Positions 44,217-54,701 of a DNA stretch of 64,000 nucleotides are shown one piece after another. Both the position numbers and the translations under genes were made by a program. Location: assembly GCA_905221605.1 (NCBI GenBank), contig CAJNDS010001657.1, forward strand, positions 309,644 to 373,643, written 5' to 3'. Source of the stretch: Symbiodinium natans (lineage: Eukaryota > Sar > Dinophyceae > Suessiales > Symbiodiniaceae). Every line of letters starts with the position of its first letter. Positions within the stretch are counted from its first letter, which is position 1. Under the pieces are notes generated by a model. The model had not been told where the DNA came from, made no database searches, and saw only the letters and a program-made list of their open reading frames with translations.

Positions 44217-45425
44217 TCTTGCGATACCGGTCCCCCAGTGGGCGCATTAGCTCATCGCCCCACTGTCATGTGCCAGGAGTCTTGTGGCACGTTGGCCTCC
44301 AGGGACCTCGGGTGGCATTGGGTTGGAGAAACCAGGAAACCACCCCAAGCAGAATGCCCCACACCCGGCCAGCGGTGTGCAGGCTGCTGCGCCGCCACTC
44401 GAAACTCCCAGCAGCCTGTGGGTAAGGCAGGCCATCTCGGCCTTTGCTGACTCATGCTGAACCATTCCGCGACCTCTCCCTGTCTTCTCGCTTCAAGCTA
44501 GGTGGGCTGGAAACCAGGATCCGATGCTGTTCATGGACAAAACTTACTCACTGTAAACATACCGAATCCCAACCTGAAGACTAGTCAATTTCATGGGGAT
44601 TCCCTTGATCATGGATATTCTGCCGAGTTTGGGAGACCGGAGGAAGGCTGAGCAGCACAGCACCGACAGAAGCACGGTGCAGAGTGCGCCGGGCCCTGTT
44701 CCGTCGGGGTTAAGGGCCATACAAAGCACACAGCTCGACCCGTGGTAAAAGAGGAAACAGCCGGCTGACTGCAGGAGAGTTTTGAAGTAAAATCAAAAAC
44801 TGCAGCACCACTGTGGAACAAAGTTGATCACTTTTCCGAACATGCGAAGGGCCTTCCCTGCTCGCCAGTTGCCGGTACCAACTTTGAGCAAACCACACTG
44901 GACGCTCATAAGCGATACCGGAAGTCCCCCAGTGAGCGCTTTAGCCCATAGCCCCACTGTCATACGCCTGAAGTGCACAGCACGTTGGCCCCAAAGGACT
45001 CGGGCGTCGCCGGGTGCTGACTCCGGCAGACAATCCTCGCAACTGGCTTGCCCCACACCCGGCCAACGGTGTACAGGCGCTTGTTCCCAACTGCACTTCA
45101 AGCCGCCCGTGGGTAGGGCATGCCAAGGCTACAGCTACGACATGCCCATGTTTCTCTATTGATGCTACTGATGCCGGCCAATCTTCGGGCACGGAGGGAC
45201 GATTTGCATGCAGGTCTCTACACTGTCCTACAGCTGGGCGCCCAAACAGCAGTAGCGTTCCTGTGAAACCGGTCGGTAAGGCGCACTAGATCGTCGGCCC
45301 ACCGTCATGTGCCAGGACTTTGCTTGTGGCACGCTGGCCTCCTGCTTGACCTCTGCTGAATCTACGCTCAGCCAACCCAAGCATGCTGCAGATTGCCAGG
45401 CAGCAGCAGAAATCCATGTACAAAC
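44217..45425. repeat. Three diverged copies of a roughly 200-bp unit
   Basis: Copies near 44217-44440, 44905-45130 and 45247-45425 share GATACCGG-type starts, CCCCACTGTCAT, GCACGTTGGCC and CCCCACACCCGGCC (the last two clearest in the first two copies). On the minus strand a conserved peptide (WHMTVGRR / RRMTVGLW) appears in each copy, but copy one has a stop right after it. This suggests decayed exon duplicates. No family recognised. Confidence 0.6.
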
Positions 45426-45689
45426 CCACGTGATTGGGGCACTGCTGAATGGCCTCACCGCCGGTCCACCGCCCCAGAGTTTCTAGCATTGGCAGGAGTG
45501 GATTGGCCTTATTCCTGATTAAGCACTCAGCCTGCAACCCAAGCACAGGGCGGGCAAGCTGGAAGCGGGGGGGGGGGGATTCAGGTTTGTTGCGGTCTAA
45601 AGCTCGGGCCCCTAAACCCTTGAAGGGCGAAATCCTATAGAGGAAGCTCAGGCGCCGACTGCGCGCCCAAACAGGACAACGACTGGTGC

Positions 45690-45759
45690 CTTCTTGTGCC
45701 TTTGCTCTCTGCTTCTCCAGCTCGGATGGCTTCGGCTCTCGCATCTCTCCTTTCAATGC
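45690..45759 (-). CDS. Probable coiled-coil exon, unrecognised
   Basis: After a TTTCAAG acceptor: ALKGEMREPKPSELEKQRAK then AQE, ending before GCACC (GC donor, phase 1). Strongly charged, helical. Confidence 0.5.
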
Positions 45760-45814
45760 CTTGAAACCCCTGCACTGCCCTATGCCTCACAACTTATGCA
45801 CCCAGTTGACCCCC

Positions 45815-45839
45815 GCTTCAACCCTATAAGGGTTGAAGC
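45815..45839. repeat. Perfect 11-bp hairpin with 3-nt loop
   Basis: GCTTCAACCCT, loop ATA, AGGGTTGAAGC: an exact 25-bp palindrome, 55 bp upstream (sense view) of the exon 45759-45690. Confidence 0.9.
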
Positions 45840-46230
45840 CTGGACCCTTTAGCCTCCGGAGACATCACCAGAAAATGATCTCGTAGGCCGACGGATAAAC
45901 CGAGCTGCATCTTCCAGACCTCTGCCCAGGGTGAGCGCTTTTCTTGCCCGGGCGTCAGGATTCAAGGTTGAAAGCCGCTTTGGGCGGGGCCGGGGGGGGC
46001 TCCCAAGACTAAAGTTGGCAGCCTTTGGGAAAAAAGTTGGAAGGTGCTTCGGTGCATGCCAGTGCTGGTGCCCGCACAGCTGCTTCTTCCCTCCCTTCTT
46101 GTAATGCCCATGAAGGAACGGCTAATCGACTCTTAATGCTTGATGTTGGAGCACCGGATCTTCAGGCCCAGTGTTTCTCAAGGAGCAAACATTTGAATCT
46201 GCTGTTGACTCAAACCCCAAACAACCAGAC

Positions 46231-46310
46231 CTCGGCCGCCAGCTTTGCGTCCTCTTTCGAGGGGCCCAGGGCACGGGAAACGAGGACGAAGGCGGCGATC
46301 TTGGGGGCAG
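46231..46310 (-). CDS. Probable exon, unrecognised
   Basis: CCCAG acceptor, then APKIAAFVLVSRALGPSKED and AKLAAE, ending exactly before GTCTGG. Good exon form; no family. Confidence 0.52.
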
Positions 46311-46369
46311 CTGGGCTCCCCCAACTAACTCCATGACACACGAACATCCTAAACATCCTTAAACTACTA

Positions 46370-46575
46370 ACGAGCCCTCAAACTTTGCATCGAATTTTCA
46401 GACTCTCAAACTCGAGGGGCTTCGAACTCTCGAACTCTCAAACTTGTGACGCCGGCCACGCCTCGACTCTCACAACACCTAAGATGTCAAACAGCTCGAA
46501 ACTTTCAAATGTTCAAATTTTGGAGCTCTCACGATCGCGGATCGAACTTTCGAGTTCGAAAGGCTTCAAACCTGA
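46370..46575. repeat. Cluster of degenerate CTCGAACTCTCAAA words
   Basis: Plus strand repeats of CTCTCAAACT, TTCGAACTCTCGAACTC, TTTCAAATGTTCAAATTTT and similar short words; G-poor compared with its surroundings. Intronic or intergenic. Confidence 0.65.
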
Positions 46576-47462
46576 CAGCAATGACTGCACTTATAGCCCC
46601 CTTCCCCCGTTAATGAACAAGCGGGGGTAGAGCGTGGGGAAAGGAAGTTGGGTGCCTAGCAGGTTCGAATCCCAGAACCTGAAGCCCGAACATCCTCCAA
46701 CCACCCACGCTAGCGCACCACTTTGTAAAAGGTGAGCCTCAGCCCGCCATTACTTTGGTGCGCCTTTTTGCTGTCTAGGTCTTGGGGTTACTGCTTCCTG
46801 GGGCTGAGGGGAGTTTGAAGGTTTATGACCCAAGTGACCCCGGAGCTTTTGCGGCAGGATTCCGCCACACAACTGCCAATGATATATACCTTGAGATAGA
46901 ACTCAGCTTTGGTTGAAGCACGTAGCACCCTTAAGCCCCAAACCCCAAACACATCAAAACACCAAAAGAAACCCAAAGCCCCGAACTCGAACAAACTCTT
47001 GCTTGCCGGGCCACCCAGTACACCAGCGCCTCAGCAGGGAGCCAAAGCTGCGCGGATGCAATGGCACCACGCGGGTCCGACTCCTTCCAAGGCCGCGAAA
47101 CACTCCGGATCCGGCAAGGTTTTGGGGGGTGTTTGGGATCTTGGCTCAGGCATCGCGCTCGGCATGAAGGGCCCCGTGCAGATATTCTAGCAGCGACCAC
47201 AACCGAGCAAACGAGGTGCGATTCCGAACCGTCAAGAGACCCCTCTCAGGCGGGCCCACATTGAAGGTCTACCCGGTCTACCTATGAATGCATGCTAAAT
47301 CAAGTACTGACTACGCTCTTGTGTGATAATGGACAGAAATAGTGATAATAATACAAAGATAAGCTCTGATTTCATCTGTCATATGCTGATGTATGTCGAT
47401 TTGTACAATGAGCAAGTGGCGGGATGCTCTTCTTCAGGGGGGGGAAAAGCGAAAAGCGAAGC

Positions 47463-47524
47463 CGAGACTGCACGAATGCCTCCAGCCGGGCACGGAAGTA
47501 GCCCAGGAGATGCTCCTTGAACAC
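47463..47524 (-). CDS. Probable exon, unrecognised
   Basis: CTCTGAG acceptor, then VFKEHLLGYFRARLEAFVQS, ending mid-codon before GCTTCG (GC donor, phase 2). No family recognised. Confidence 0.5.
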
Positions 47525-48008
47525 CTCAGAGGGAACACCCAAGTCCATCCCCGAACTCTCGTGCTTTCGGGGGCTCAGGATGTGAAGATTTCGAGAGTGG
47601 GTTCAGTCAGAGTCTCAGGCTGTAGAGTTCAGAGAGTTAAGGCCAGGTTGAGAGACAAGACGGCAAGACAATGCGTTCATTGGAATCTCTCTCGGGCGGG
47701 TTCAACTCGATCCCTAGACTCGAACGCTTGATCTCGCACTTCTCTGGACTTCAGGAAGCCCCAAGGCAGCTTTGGATTTCGCCTTCTGCTTTGAGACTCA
47801 AGAGACTTCAAGACGATGCTCGCTACAACTGAGACTGCACAGATCAGGTCGTCTCGATACCAGGTCTTTCCCAAAACCAAAGTGCACTGCAACGAAACTC
47901 CAAATAACCCGCAGCAACGGAATGGTGTCAGAAAGCTCGGGAAGTGCCGGCCCAACTCTGCTCGCAATGAAGCCCCTCCACAATAGTCATCCCCACGGCT
48001 GCCCTCAT

Positions 48009-48042
48009 AGGGTTTAGGGTTTAGGGTTTAGGGTTTAGGGTT
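48009..48042. repeat. Interstitial telomere-like array, TTTAGGG on plus
   Basis: Nearly five TTTAGGG units, 6 nt inside the intron that follows the exon 48098-48049. Confidence 0.95.
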
Positions 48043-48048
48043 CCCCAC

Positions 48049-48098
48049 CTGCGAGTTGCGCAGATCCGCCATCGCAGCGCACACGTTGGTCTGACAGG
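48049..48098 (-). CDS. Probable exon, unrecognised
   Basis: CACTGCAG acceptor, then CQTNVCAAMADLRNSQ, ending in CAG before GTGGGGAACCC. The intron goes straight into a CCCTAAA array. Confidence 0.48.
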
Positions 48099-50767
48099 CT
48101 GCAGTGTCTTCAACAAAGCTTGGTTCAGGGAATACTGCAGCCGGTGAGGACTTAAGCTACAGTGGCTGACAAGATGTTGCAGAACAAGGGATACTATTGT
48201 CTGAGCGGCAAGAGGTCTGCAACAAGTTGGGATGGTGGGCAGGCAGAGGAAGCATGGAGTAACTCTTCGTGAGTGAACTCCCATTGCCCCGCCCTATGGA
48301 ACACCGAAAATCCATCCACTCCCATCTACAAGTAGAAGCGTCTCCCCCTCCACGCGCTACCCGGCTTTTAATTGTCGTCTGGGTTTGAGGCTTGGGGAAC
48401 CAACTACTCAACACTTGAATGCGCCAGAAACCTCCAGAAACCTTAAACCCAGCGGGACCAGGCAGAGCTGGAAGGAGTCGCCACGTAGAATAGGATCCGC
48501 CTGTCTGTATAAGATGTAAGGATTGCAACAAGCGCAACGTGGACTACCGGGCGGAGAGGTCATGGAACACTCATGAGATGCCAGGAAGTCTTCGGGCCTT
48601 TCATGCAGCGCGAGGAAGCCAACACATCCAACTGAAGAATCACGAAATCGTGGCAAACCCAAAACCACGCCAGCAGAGGAAGAAGTGTCAGATTGCAGAA
48701 TTGTCGTAGCAGCAACCGTTACCGGTAAAGTGTTAGAGGTTTAGGATGCCGGAGTTTACAGCTCTGGGCCTTCTGCTTTGACTTCTTGTTGGTCTGGGAG
48801 AAAAAATCGGGGTCATGTGCACTACGTTCTACGAAGACTTAGGGTTAGGGCTTAAGCTTCGCGTTTCGGGCTTAAGCTTTAGAAGTTAGAGCCTCAGAGG
48901 AAGTCCGAGTTAGCATTTGAAGTCCTGGAAACCGGCCCGACCAGCTCAGCACACATGAAACATCCCAACGTGGACCTCCTGAAGCTCAGCAGTCAGGCTG
49001 GCCGCCGTCTGAGCACAGCTTCAGGATTCAAGGGTTTTGGGTTTAGGCGGATGTGCCACTGAGGTTTTGTGTTCGGAGCTTACAATGTGTTGCGGGCTGG
49101 GACAAGGTAAACTAGAGTCCTTTGAGCTCCTCTCATAGGATTGGGCTGAAGCCACTCTAGCAGATCTAGTTTCTGCGGAAGGTGCACCATGGTCGTGACA
49201 ATGCACAGGAAATCAAACCTTCAGTCGATGTCTGTTTGCAAGTCACTGAGGGTTACATGCTTGGATGCCCCTCCCTTCCTCACTTCGAGGCAAGCCATTG
49301 GCAGGGTTTCGGACTTTCTGAGCCTGGCAAAATGCTCTTGGCAAGGCTTGAAAGTCTGGAGCGAAATCTCTCGGAAGTCTTGCGCAGCCTCGGCAGAAAG
49401 CTCTGGAAGGCCCAGCGCCACGCCAGCGCCAGGGGCATTGGGGCTTGCCTCGCTATTTAGGGATTGTCGGGGGGGGGGGGGGGGGGACATCTAAGTCTCC
49501 CGTAAAGAAGTTCGCTAAGCCTGAAAAGCCTTCAGGCCTGAAGCCCATGAAGCCATGAGAAAGCTGAACCGAAGCCACACCTGGGGTCCCATCACACGAA
49601 GCTCTTCAAAGCCTTCTACTGTGTTTCTTCGGGGCGTGCACCAGCCGAGAACCTTGAAGCATAGATGGAGACTGCAACTTACCACACGGTGCTCGCGACT
49701 GAAGGAGTTCATACTGCAGCCGGAGCTCTTTGGACACGATCCAATTGTAAGACCTTGGCCCCAGGCTTGCCAAATTGCACAGACAACTCTGAGCCCCTCT
49801 CTACGCTCCTGATTTGAACAAACAACCCAACTCGTTTGGGGGTTGGGGCCTCTAGGATCTCGAGGAGTCTGGAGCCCTAGTCCAAAGCGTTTGCAGCAAG
49901 GACGCCCTCTGAGCCTGACCCTGAAAAGGAGAGCAGACCAAGGCGCGCGAACGCACGGCGCAGGCGAGTATCCTGAAGCGGTGGATTTGGTATTCTTGGG
50001 CTTTGGATGAAAGTGCAGCGACGGCTGCCACCGACTTCTCTTGAGCAGGATGCTGCTTGCCTCTGGCGAAGCCCCGCAGCCAGGAAAGGCCGCAAGATTG
50101 TTTTTTGCCCTCCAGAAACCCCGAGAAACCGTGAAAATTCCATGAGGCTCCTAAACGGTCCAGGGCGGCTTGAGCATGCCTCTAAGCTTCCCCCATCAGC
50201 CTCCAGGATGACGCCGTCCACGCAAATGGGGATGGCGATCAGCTCACCAAGCCTCGTGTGCATGGAGAAGCGTGTTGCTTGGAGATCCATCGCTGCCACG
50301 AGGAGCCGGCACGTCCAGCACAGGACGCAGAGGCTGGCGAGTGAGGCCATGAAGAGCCTCGGAAGCCTTCGCGGGTCGCAAAGGGTTGAGGAGCAACTCT
50401 CAGTACACCATTTTGCAACCCTGCAGTTTTATCGAGATGCTGGGATGAAAGTAATGCGAGTGCCATGACGTCCTACTCATGTGAGCCATGTACACGGTTG
50501 GCCACTGTACTGTGACGGAGGTTGCGCAGAAGACTTTAGCAGCTTTCATGACTCGAGGAAGTGCTTCCTCTCGAAGCGGCGTAGCCCTGAACCCAGCACG
50601 AAATCTCATTCCCTAAACTAGTCCAAAATCTCGGCCCCCACACACTCTACCCAACAAAGCCTAGAAGCATCGAAAAGATTCGAAAAGTCTACAGATGCCT
50701 ACAAAAACTAAACCCATAGCACCCTAACCTCCCACTCCCAAGCTGCAGTGGTGCCCCGGTAGGGCGC
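48099..50767. other. Unassigned stretch with competing open frames
   Basis: At 49200-49460 and 50160-50360 both strands have protein-like frames (minus: LPELSAEAAQDFREISL and TRLGELIAIPICVDGVILEA; plus: LARLESLERNLSEVLRSLGR). The minus frame at 50.2 kb is the more convincing given gene direction. A long G run lies at 49469-49486. Nothing recognised. Confidence 0.35.
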
Positions 50768-50848
50768 CTGCGCCGTCGCGGCGTGCAATCCGGACAGCTG
50801 CCTCCGCCGGGTTTTCCACAACTTCAGGTGGGGGGCTTCTTTGGGCAG
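50768..50848 (-). CDS. Probable exon abutting a telomere-like array, unrecognised
   Basis: The acceptor AG at 50850-50849 directly follows CCCTAAACCCTGT on the coding strand. The exon reads EVVENPAEAAVRIARRDGA and meets a GC donor (phase 1). No family recognised. Confidence 0.5.
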
Positions 50849-50852
50849 CTAC

Positions 50853-50908
50853 AGGGTTTAGGGGTTTGGGGTTTAGGGTTTAGGGGTTTGGGGTTTAGGG
50901 TTTAGGGT
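50853..50908. repeat. Interstitial telomere-like array with TTTAGGGG/TTTGGGG variants
   Basis: Seven or more units. In sense direction it reads CCCTAAACCCC and ends 2 nt before the AG of the exon starting at 50848. Confidence 0.95.
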
Positions 50909-51235
50909 ACGGTATCCAGGGCTTGAGGGTTCGCCTGAGGGAAGTCCACGGTGAGGGTTCTGGGGTTCTGTGCAGGCCGGCCCAGGTGACGAGGGCATTG
51001 TAGGCTTGCTGCTGCTCGGCGGGGGTTCAAGGCGTGGGGGTCTCGGGCTTACGCGTTTGCGGTGATCTTCTGTCTACAAGACACAAACGCATCGACCACA
51101 CGACGTCTCCAAAATGGAGGATTCCATGCCAAGGGTCGAGGATTCCTGAGATGGATCTTCCCAAGCACGGGCCTGCCTGAGAAGGTTCTCCGCCACAGCC
51201 TCGGACAGGCACTAGCCTACCCAACACGATTGCAA

Positions 51236-51255
51236 CGCGCGCGCGCGCGCGCACG
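51236..51255. repeat. (CG)n microsatellite
   Basis: About nine CG dinucleotides (CGCGCGCGCG...CACGC); potential Z-DNA. Confidence 0.9.
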
Positions 51256-51339
51256 CATACACACTAAACTTGCCCTGGCCTACTTCTTAAGTCCCGAACC
51301 ACGGAACTGCAGACATCCTCAAAGATTGAAGCGGTCGAT

Positions 51340-51645
51340 GGAAACATCGGCAACCAGAACGGCAAAATCGAAAAACCAGAGCTGACTCGGAAACCAGAAA
51401 CGAAAAAATCAGAAACCAGGCCTGCATCGGAAACAGAACTGCTGAATCGTAAACCGGGAAAACGGGAGCGGGTTTTCTGATGCTCTGGCTTTCCGGACAC
51501 CCACCCCCCCCCCCCCGTTTCTAATGCACAGTCTTCGATTCGCCCTGGCTTCTGATGTGCAGTTTCTGATGCAGCCAGTTTCTGATTTGCTGTTTCTGAT
51601 TCGTAGTTTCTGTTTCACGGGCTGGCTTTTGATTTGTCACTGATC
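51340..51645. repeat. Foldback of short repeats: AATCAGAAACCAG on the left, its complement on the right
   Basis: From 51340 to 51460 the plus strand repeats words like GAAACCAG, AATCAGAAACC and GGAAACAGAA. From 51520 to 51645 it repeats the complements (CTGGCTTCTGAT, GCAGTTTCTGAT, CTGTTTCTGATT). The halves can pair as an imperfect inverted repeat around a C run at 51503-51517. Confidence 0.75.
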
Positions 51646-51783
51646 CTCTAAAGCTTCCATAGCCCGAGCAAGCATCGGACACTCGCGGGCCTCCACACGT
51701 CGCAGCAGCAGCCGGAGCCGCCGCAGAGTTGGCAGCAACGCTGCAAACTCCACCAGGAGCCTCCACATGAAGACAAACCAATT
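51637..51783 (-). CDS. Last or internal exon of an unrecognised gene
   Basis: TTTCCCGCAG acceptor, then NWFVFMWRLLVEFAALLPTL, RRLRLLLRRVEARE and MLARAMEALEDQ, ending at TGA 51639-51637, or at the GT donor overlapping it. Hydrophobic and arginine-rich helices. No family recognised. Confidence 0.55.
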   Translation of the reverse strand, partial: NWFVFMWRLLVEFAALLPTLRRLRLLLRRVEARECPMLARAMEALEDQ

Positions 51784-52037
51784 CTGCGGGAAATTGATGC
51801 TGGAGTGAACCAAGGGGCCAAGAGGATTGGAGGCCAAAATATGTTTTCGAGCTTCCAGCTTGAACCCCTTAATTAGTGACTTGGAGCGCTTTGGACAGTG
51901 ATTGCTCGGCGCCGCTTGTGTCCTCCATGAGACCCCCAACAGAGCAAAGCACAGAACTCAAAAAGCAGCGCAAGTCCCTCCGAAGCCGTGAGCAGCACAG
52001 AATCCTCTGTCCCGAGTTCCTTAGGCCTCCCCTTAAC

Positions 52038-52174
52038 TCAGTTCAAGGAAAGCTCCAACACAGACTTGAGCTGCTGGCTCTGAAGGTGTCTGCATGCTGT
52101 CTTCATCTGGCGACCTGCCACACCATTGCAGACCCGGAGTGCATCCCACAAATGCTTTAATGCCCTCCACTTGC
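52038..52174 (-). CDS. Probable exon of the same unrecognised gene
   Basis: GTCAG acceptor, then KWRALKHLWDALRVCNGVAG, RQMKTACRHLQSQQLKSVLE and LSLN, ending at TGA 52040-52038 or at a GA donor inside AACTGA. Helical text similar in style to the exon at 51.7 kb. Confidence 0.55.
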
Positions 52175-52847
52175 CTGACTGGTCGCCAGCACACCCCTCA
52201 AAGCCTGGCAAAACACGCGCGGGCAGACTCAGGCCCCAAGGCCTGTTGCGAGGCCGGGGCGAAGGGGCTTGTTCTTGGGGTTTGCGGCTAGAGGGCATCA
52301 AGTGCGTCAAGGTGCAATGTGTAATTAGTGTCCAACACTTCGACCAAGAAGGAAGTTTGGACTCGGTTGGCACAATACAGCGTTACAGATCCAGAATGAC
52401 TCTTTAGAAGCCAGGAGCAAGGCAAAAGCTCCATGGACTTAAGGGGGCCCCTAACAAGAAGAGCGCTGGGGCGTGAGAAGTGTGCGAAGCCGCCCAAACG
52501 AACCCAAACGCGCAACTCCCCGAATTCAACTCCAAGCTACACACCCTGCACAGCCGGCCCTCGTGCCCGTAAGCCTAAGCCTACAGCGGATTCCGGCAGG
52601 TAGGAAGGGCTGAGGGCTCAATATCCGAAACCAGCGCCGAGAGCTCTTCCCTGGGATGGCCTCGCCAAATGTGGCGATGCTGTTCCTTGCCGGACAGCTT
52701 GGGACTCAAGGCATCTTGGGCTTGCACACCTCGCAGCTCCGATACACCCCCTGAATTCCTTTAACCTCTAACCCAAGAACTTCTTATAAGTTGAAGAAGC
52801 CCACGAGGCCGCACCAGTAGGCCTCCCTTGGCTCCCCCCCCCCCAAC

Positions 52848-53090
52848 CTGAGCTCCGGGAAGGCGGCCAGGCACCGGCGAGCCTTTCAATGGGGCGTCGC
52901 GCTTGGCGTTTAAGGGACTTTTTTCGGCCGTGAGCTCAAATGGTGCAGTCGTGCCATGTAGCTTCATGCGTGGCGGGGTCTGGGAGGGCTCCTTAAGAGT
53001 AGGGGCTTGCCGAGCTTTCGCCTCGGCCCCTCCCGTAGTCGTGGGCGTCAAAGCCACCTTGATCCCGTAGAAGGACCCGACCCCCACCCA
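52848..53090 (-). CDS. Probable exon, unrecognised
   Basis: The minus frame reads VGSFYGIKVALTPTTTGGAE, then PPRMKLHGTTAPFELTAEKS and KRDAPLKGSPVPGRLPGAQ, ending at a consensus CAG before GTTGGGG (52847). The 5' border is uncertain. No family recognised. Confidence 0.42.
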
Positions 53091-53318
53091 GCAAAGTGAA
53101 GAAGTAGATGGTAAGCCTCAAAGATAAGGGGATCCCCACAGTCGGGACTCCATAACTCTCAACCCCAGGCCCAAGGCCAAAAGCTCTACTCTGCCTTTGC
53201 TGGGAATTGGGTTTAGGCATCCGGCTTCTAGTTCACAGCGTCCCTGAACACCGAAGCCGCACGTCCCACCGTCTAAGCCCATCTCAGCCCTAAACCCCAT
53301 GCTAGTGACTGCTAGTGC

Positions 53319-53391
53319 CTCCACGACCGAGGCCGCCAGGGAGTGTATGGCCCGGCCTCTGGAGCCGGGGGGTGGCCAAGAGACAATGACA
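53319..53391 (-). CDS. Probable exon, unrecognised
   Basis: TCTCCAACAG acceptor, then VIVSWPPPGSRGRAIHSLAA and SVVE, ending before GCACTAG (GC donor). Confidence 0.5.
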
Positions 53392-53835
53392 CTGTTGGAG
53401 AGAACCATTTGCAGCTTCAGAGATGTAGAGCTCAGGAGGCCTTTCGGTTTGGGGATCTTTAGGATTTCTGTGGGGTCTTTTGGCATCGCAGCACGCGGGA
53501 GCAGGTTGGGGAGAGCGGTGTGATGTGGCACAGAGCCCGCAGGCACTGATTTGCCTCACAACGATGACTCCTTCGGCTCTCAAAACCCTCCGCATCGAAA
53601 AGGTCAGTTGCGGGGTGGAATTTGAAAGTTCCACTAGAAATGGGGAGTGGGAGGGTTGAGAGTACCTTTTTGTTGGAGTCTGGAACTTCATTGGCAATCT
53701 GAACGCACCAACAGTGAAGCCGAAGCCTTAGACCTTCAAATCCTAAGTCACTGCTCACGCCCAGCCGCACAAGCTCCAGGTCCAACAGAGCAAGGCAACG
53801 AGTCACAACTCTCCACAAATCACTCCACAAATCCC

Positions 53836-53886
53836 CTACTAAACCCTAAACCCTAAACCCTAAACCCTAAACCCTAAACCCTAAAC
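53836..53886. repeat. Interstitial telomere-like array, CCCTAAA on plus
   Basis: About seven perfect CCCTAAA units. In sense direction the donor GTAAG at 53890 runs directly into TTTAGGG. Confidence 0.97.
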
Positions 53887-53890
53887 TTAC

Positions 53891-53977
53891 GGGGGGGGGG
53901 CGGGTCCAGGCCCCCGCACCCACGGCCCCGGTCCCGAGGCCCAGCTCCGCCGAGGCAGAGCCGCCGAGCTGGGAGGG
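53891..53977 (-). CDS. Possible GC-rich 29-codon exon bracketed by telomere-like arrays
   Basis: An AAGAG acceptor, then PSQLGGSASAELGLGTGAVG and AGAWTRPPP, ending before the consensus donor GTAAGT. The composition is low-complexity, so coding status rests on splice sites and context. Confidence 0.35.
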
Positions 53978-54000
53978 CTCTTCGGATTCAGGAAATCAGG

Positions 54001-54150
54001 GTTCAGGGTTCAGGGCTTTTAGGGCGTTTAGGGCTTTTAGGGCTTTTAGGGTTTTTAGGGTTTTTAGGGTTTTTAGGGTTTTTAGGGTTTTTAGGGTTTT
54101 TAGGGTTTTTAGGGTTTTTAGGGTTTTTAGGGTTTTTAGGGTTTTTAGGG
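54001..54150. repeat. Telomere-variant array TTTTTAGGG (9-bp unit)
   Basis: About fourteen copies of TTTTTAGGG/TTTTAGGG grading at its left end into TTCAGGG. In sense direction it reads CCCTAAAAA and precedes the acceptor of the exon 53977-53891. Confidence 0.97.
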
Positions 54151-54630
54151 ATGTTGGGCGCCCCTTTTTTTGGGGCAGGTCCCTCTTTGAAGGCCTTTCG
54201 GGCTCTTGCCCCCAGAAAGCCCAAACCTTCTCCTGCCCACGCTCATGCATACGGCCTCGGATCCAAGGGGGAAGCCTAAGTGCCAAATCCTGCGAATCCT
54301 TTGGGGCGCTAGTAAGTGGAGGGTTCTTGGAAGTTGCACACATGTGCTGCTGGAAGCGGGTTCGGCCACATGTCCTTCCTCAAGCCCCCAACGAACCAAA
54401 GCAAAACAAGAGAAGCCCCAAGACCCCACTTTAACCCGAAAGCCCTCCTCCATACTCTCTCCAGCCTGGGGCACTGCTTGCGTTGCCAGGCATTGCGAAG
54501 GGAGGAGCCAGCCGAGTGCGGGGAGCTCCTGGTGTTTGAGTGCTTGAACAACACACCAAAAACGCAGGACCACCTGGAGCTCTCTGCACTTTGCGGGGGG
54601 GGGTGGGGGGCGCCTTGAAGCATTTCGAGC

Positions 54631-54701
54631 CTCCTTGAGGCGTGGGATCTCCACGGCTTGAGGCTTGGTGGGCCCGCAGTGGAAGTGGCTGTAACCCTCG
54701 G
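54631..54701 (-). CDS. Probable exon, unrecognised
   Basis: TTGGTTGCAG acceptor, then EGYSHFHCGPTKPQAVEIPR and LKE, ending before GCTCG (GC donor, phase 0). Good exon structure; no family recognised. Confidence 0.55.

Noticed and set aside
46640-46690. tRNA-like T-arm GGTTCGAATCC
   Set aside because: The flanking bases do not form a T-stem and no acceptor, D or anticodon arms are found.
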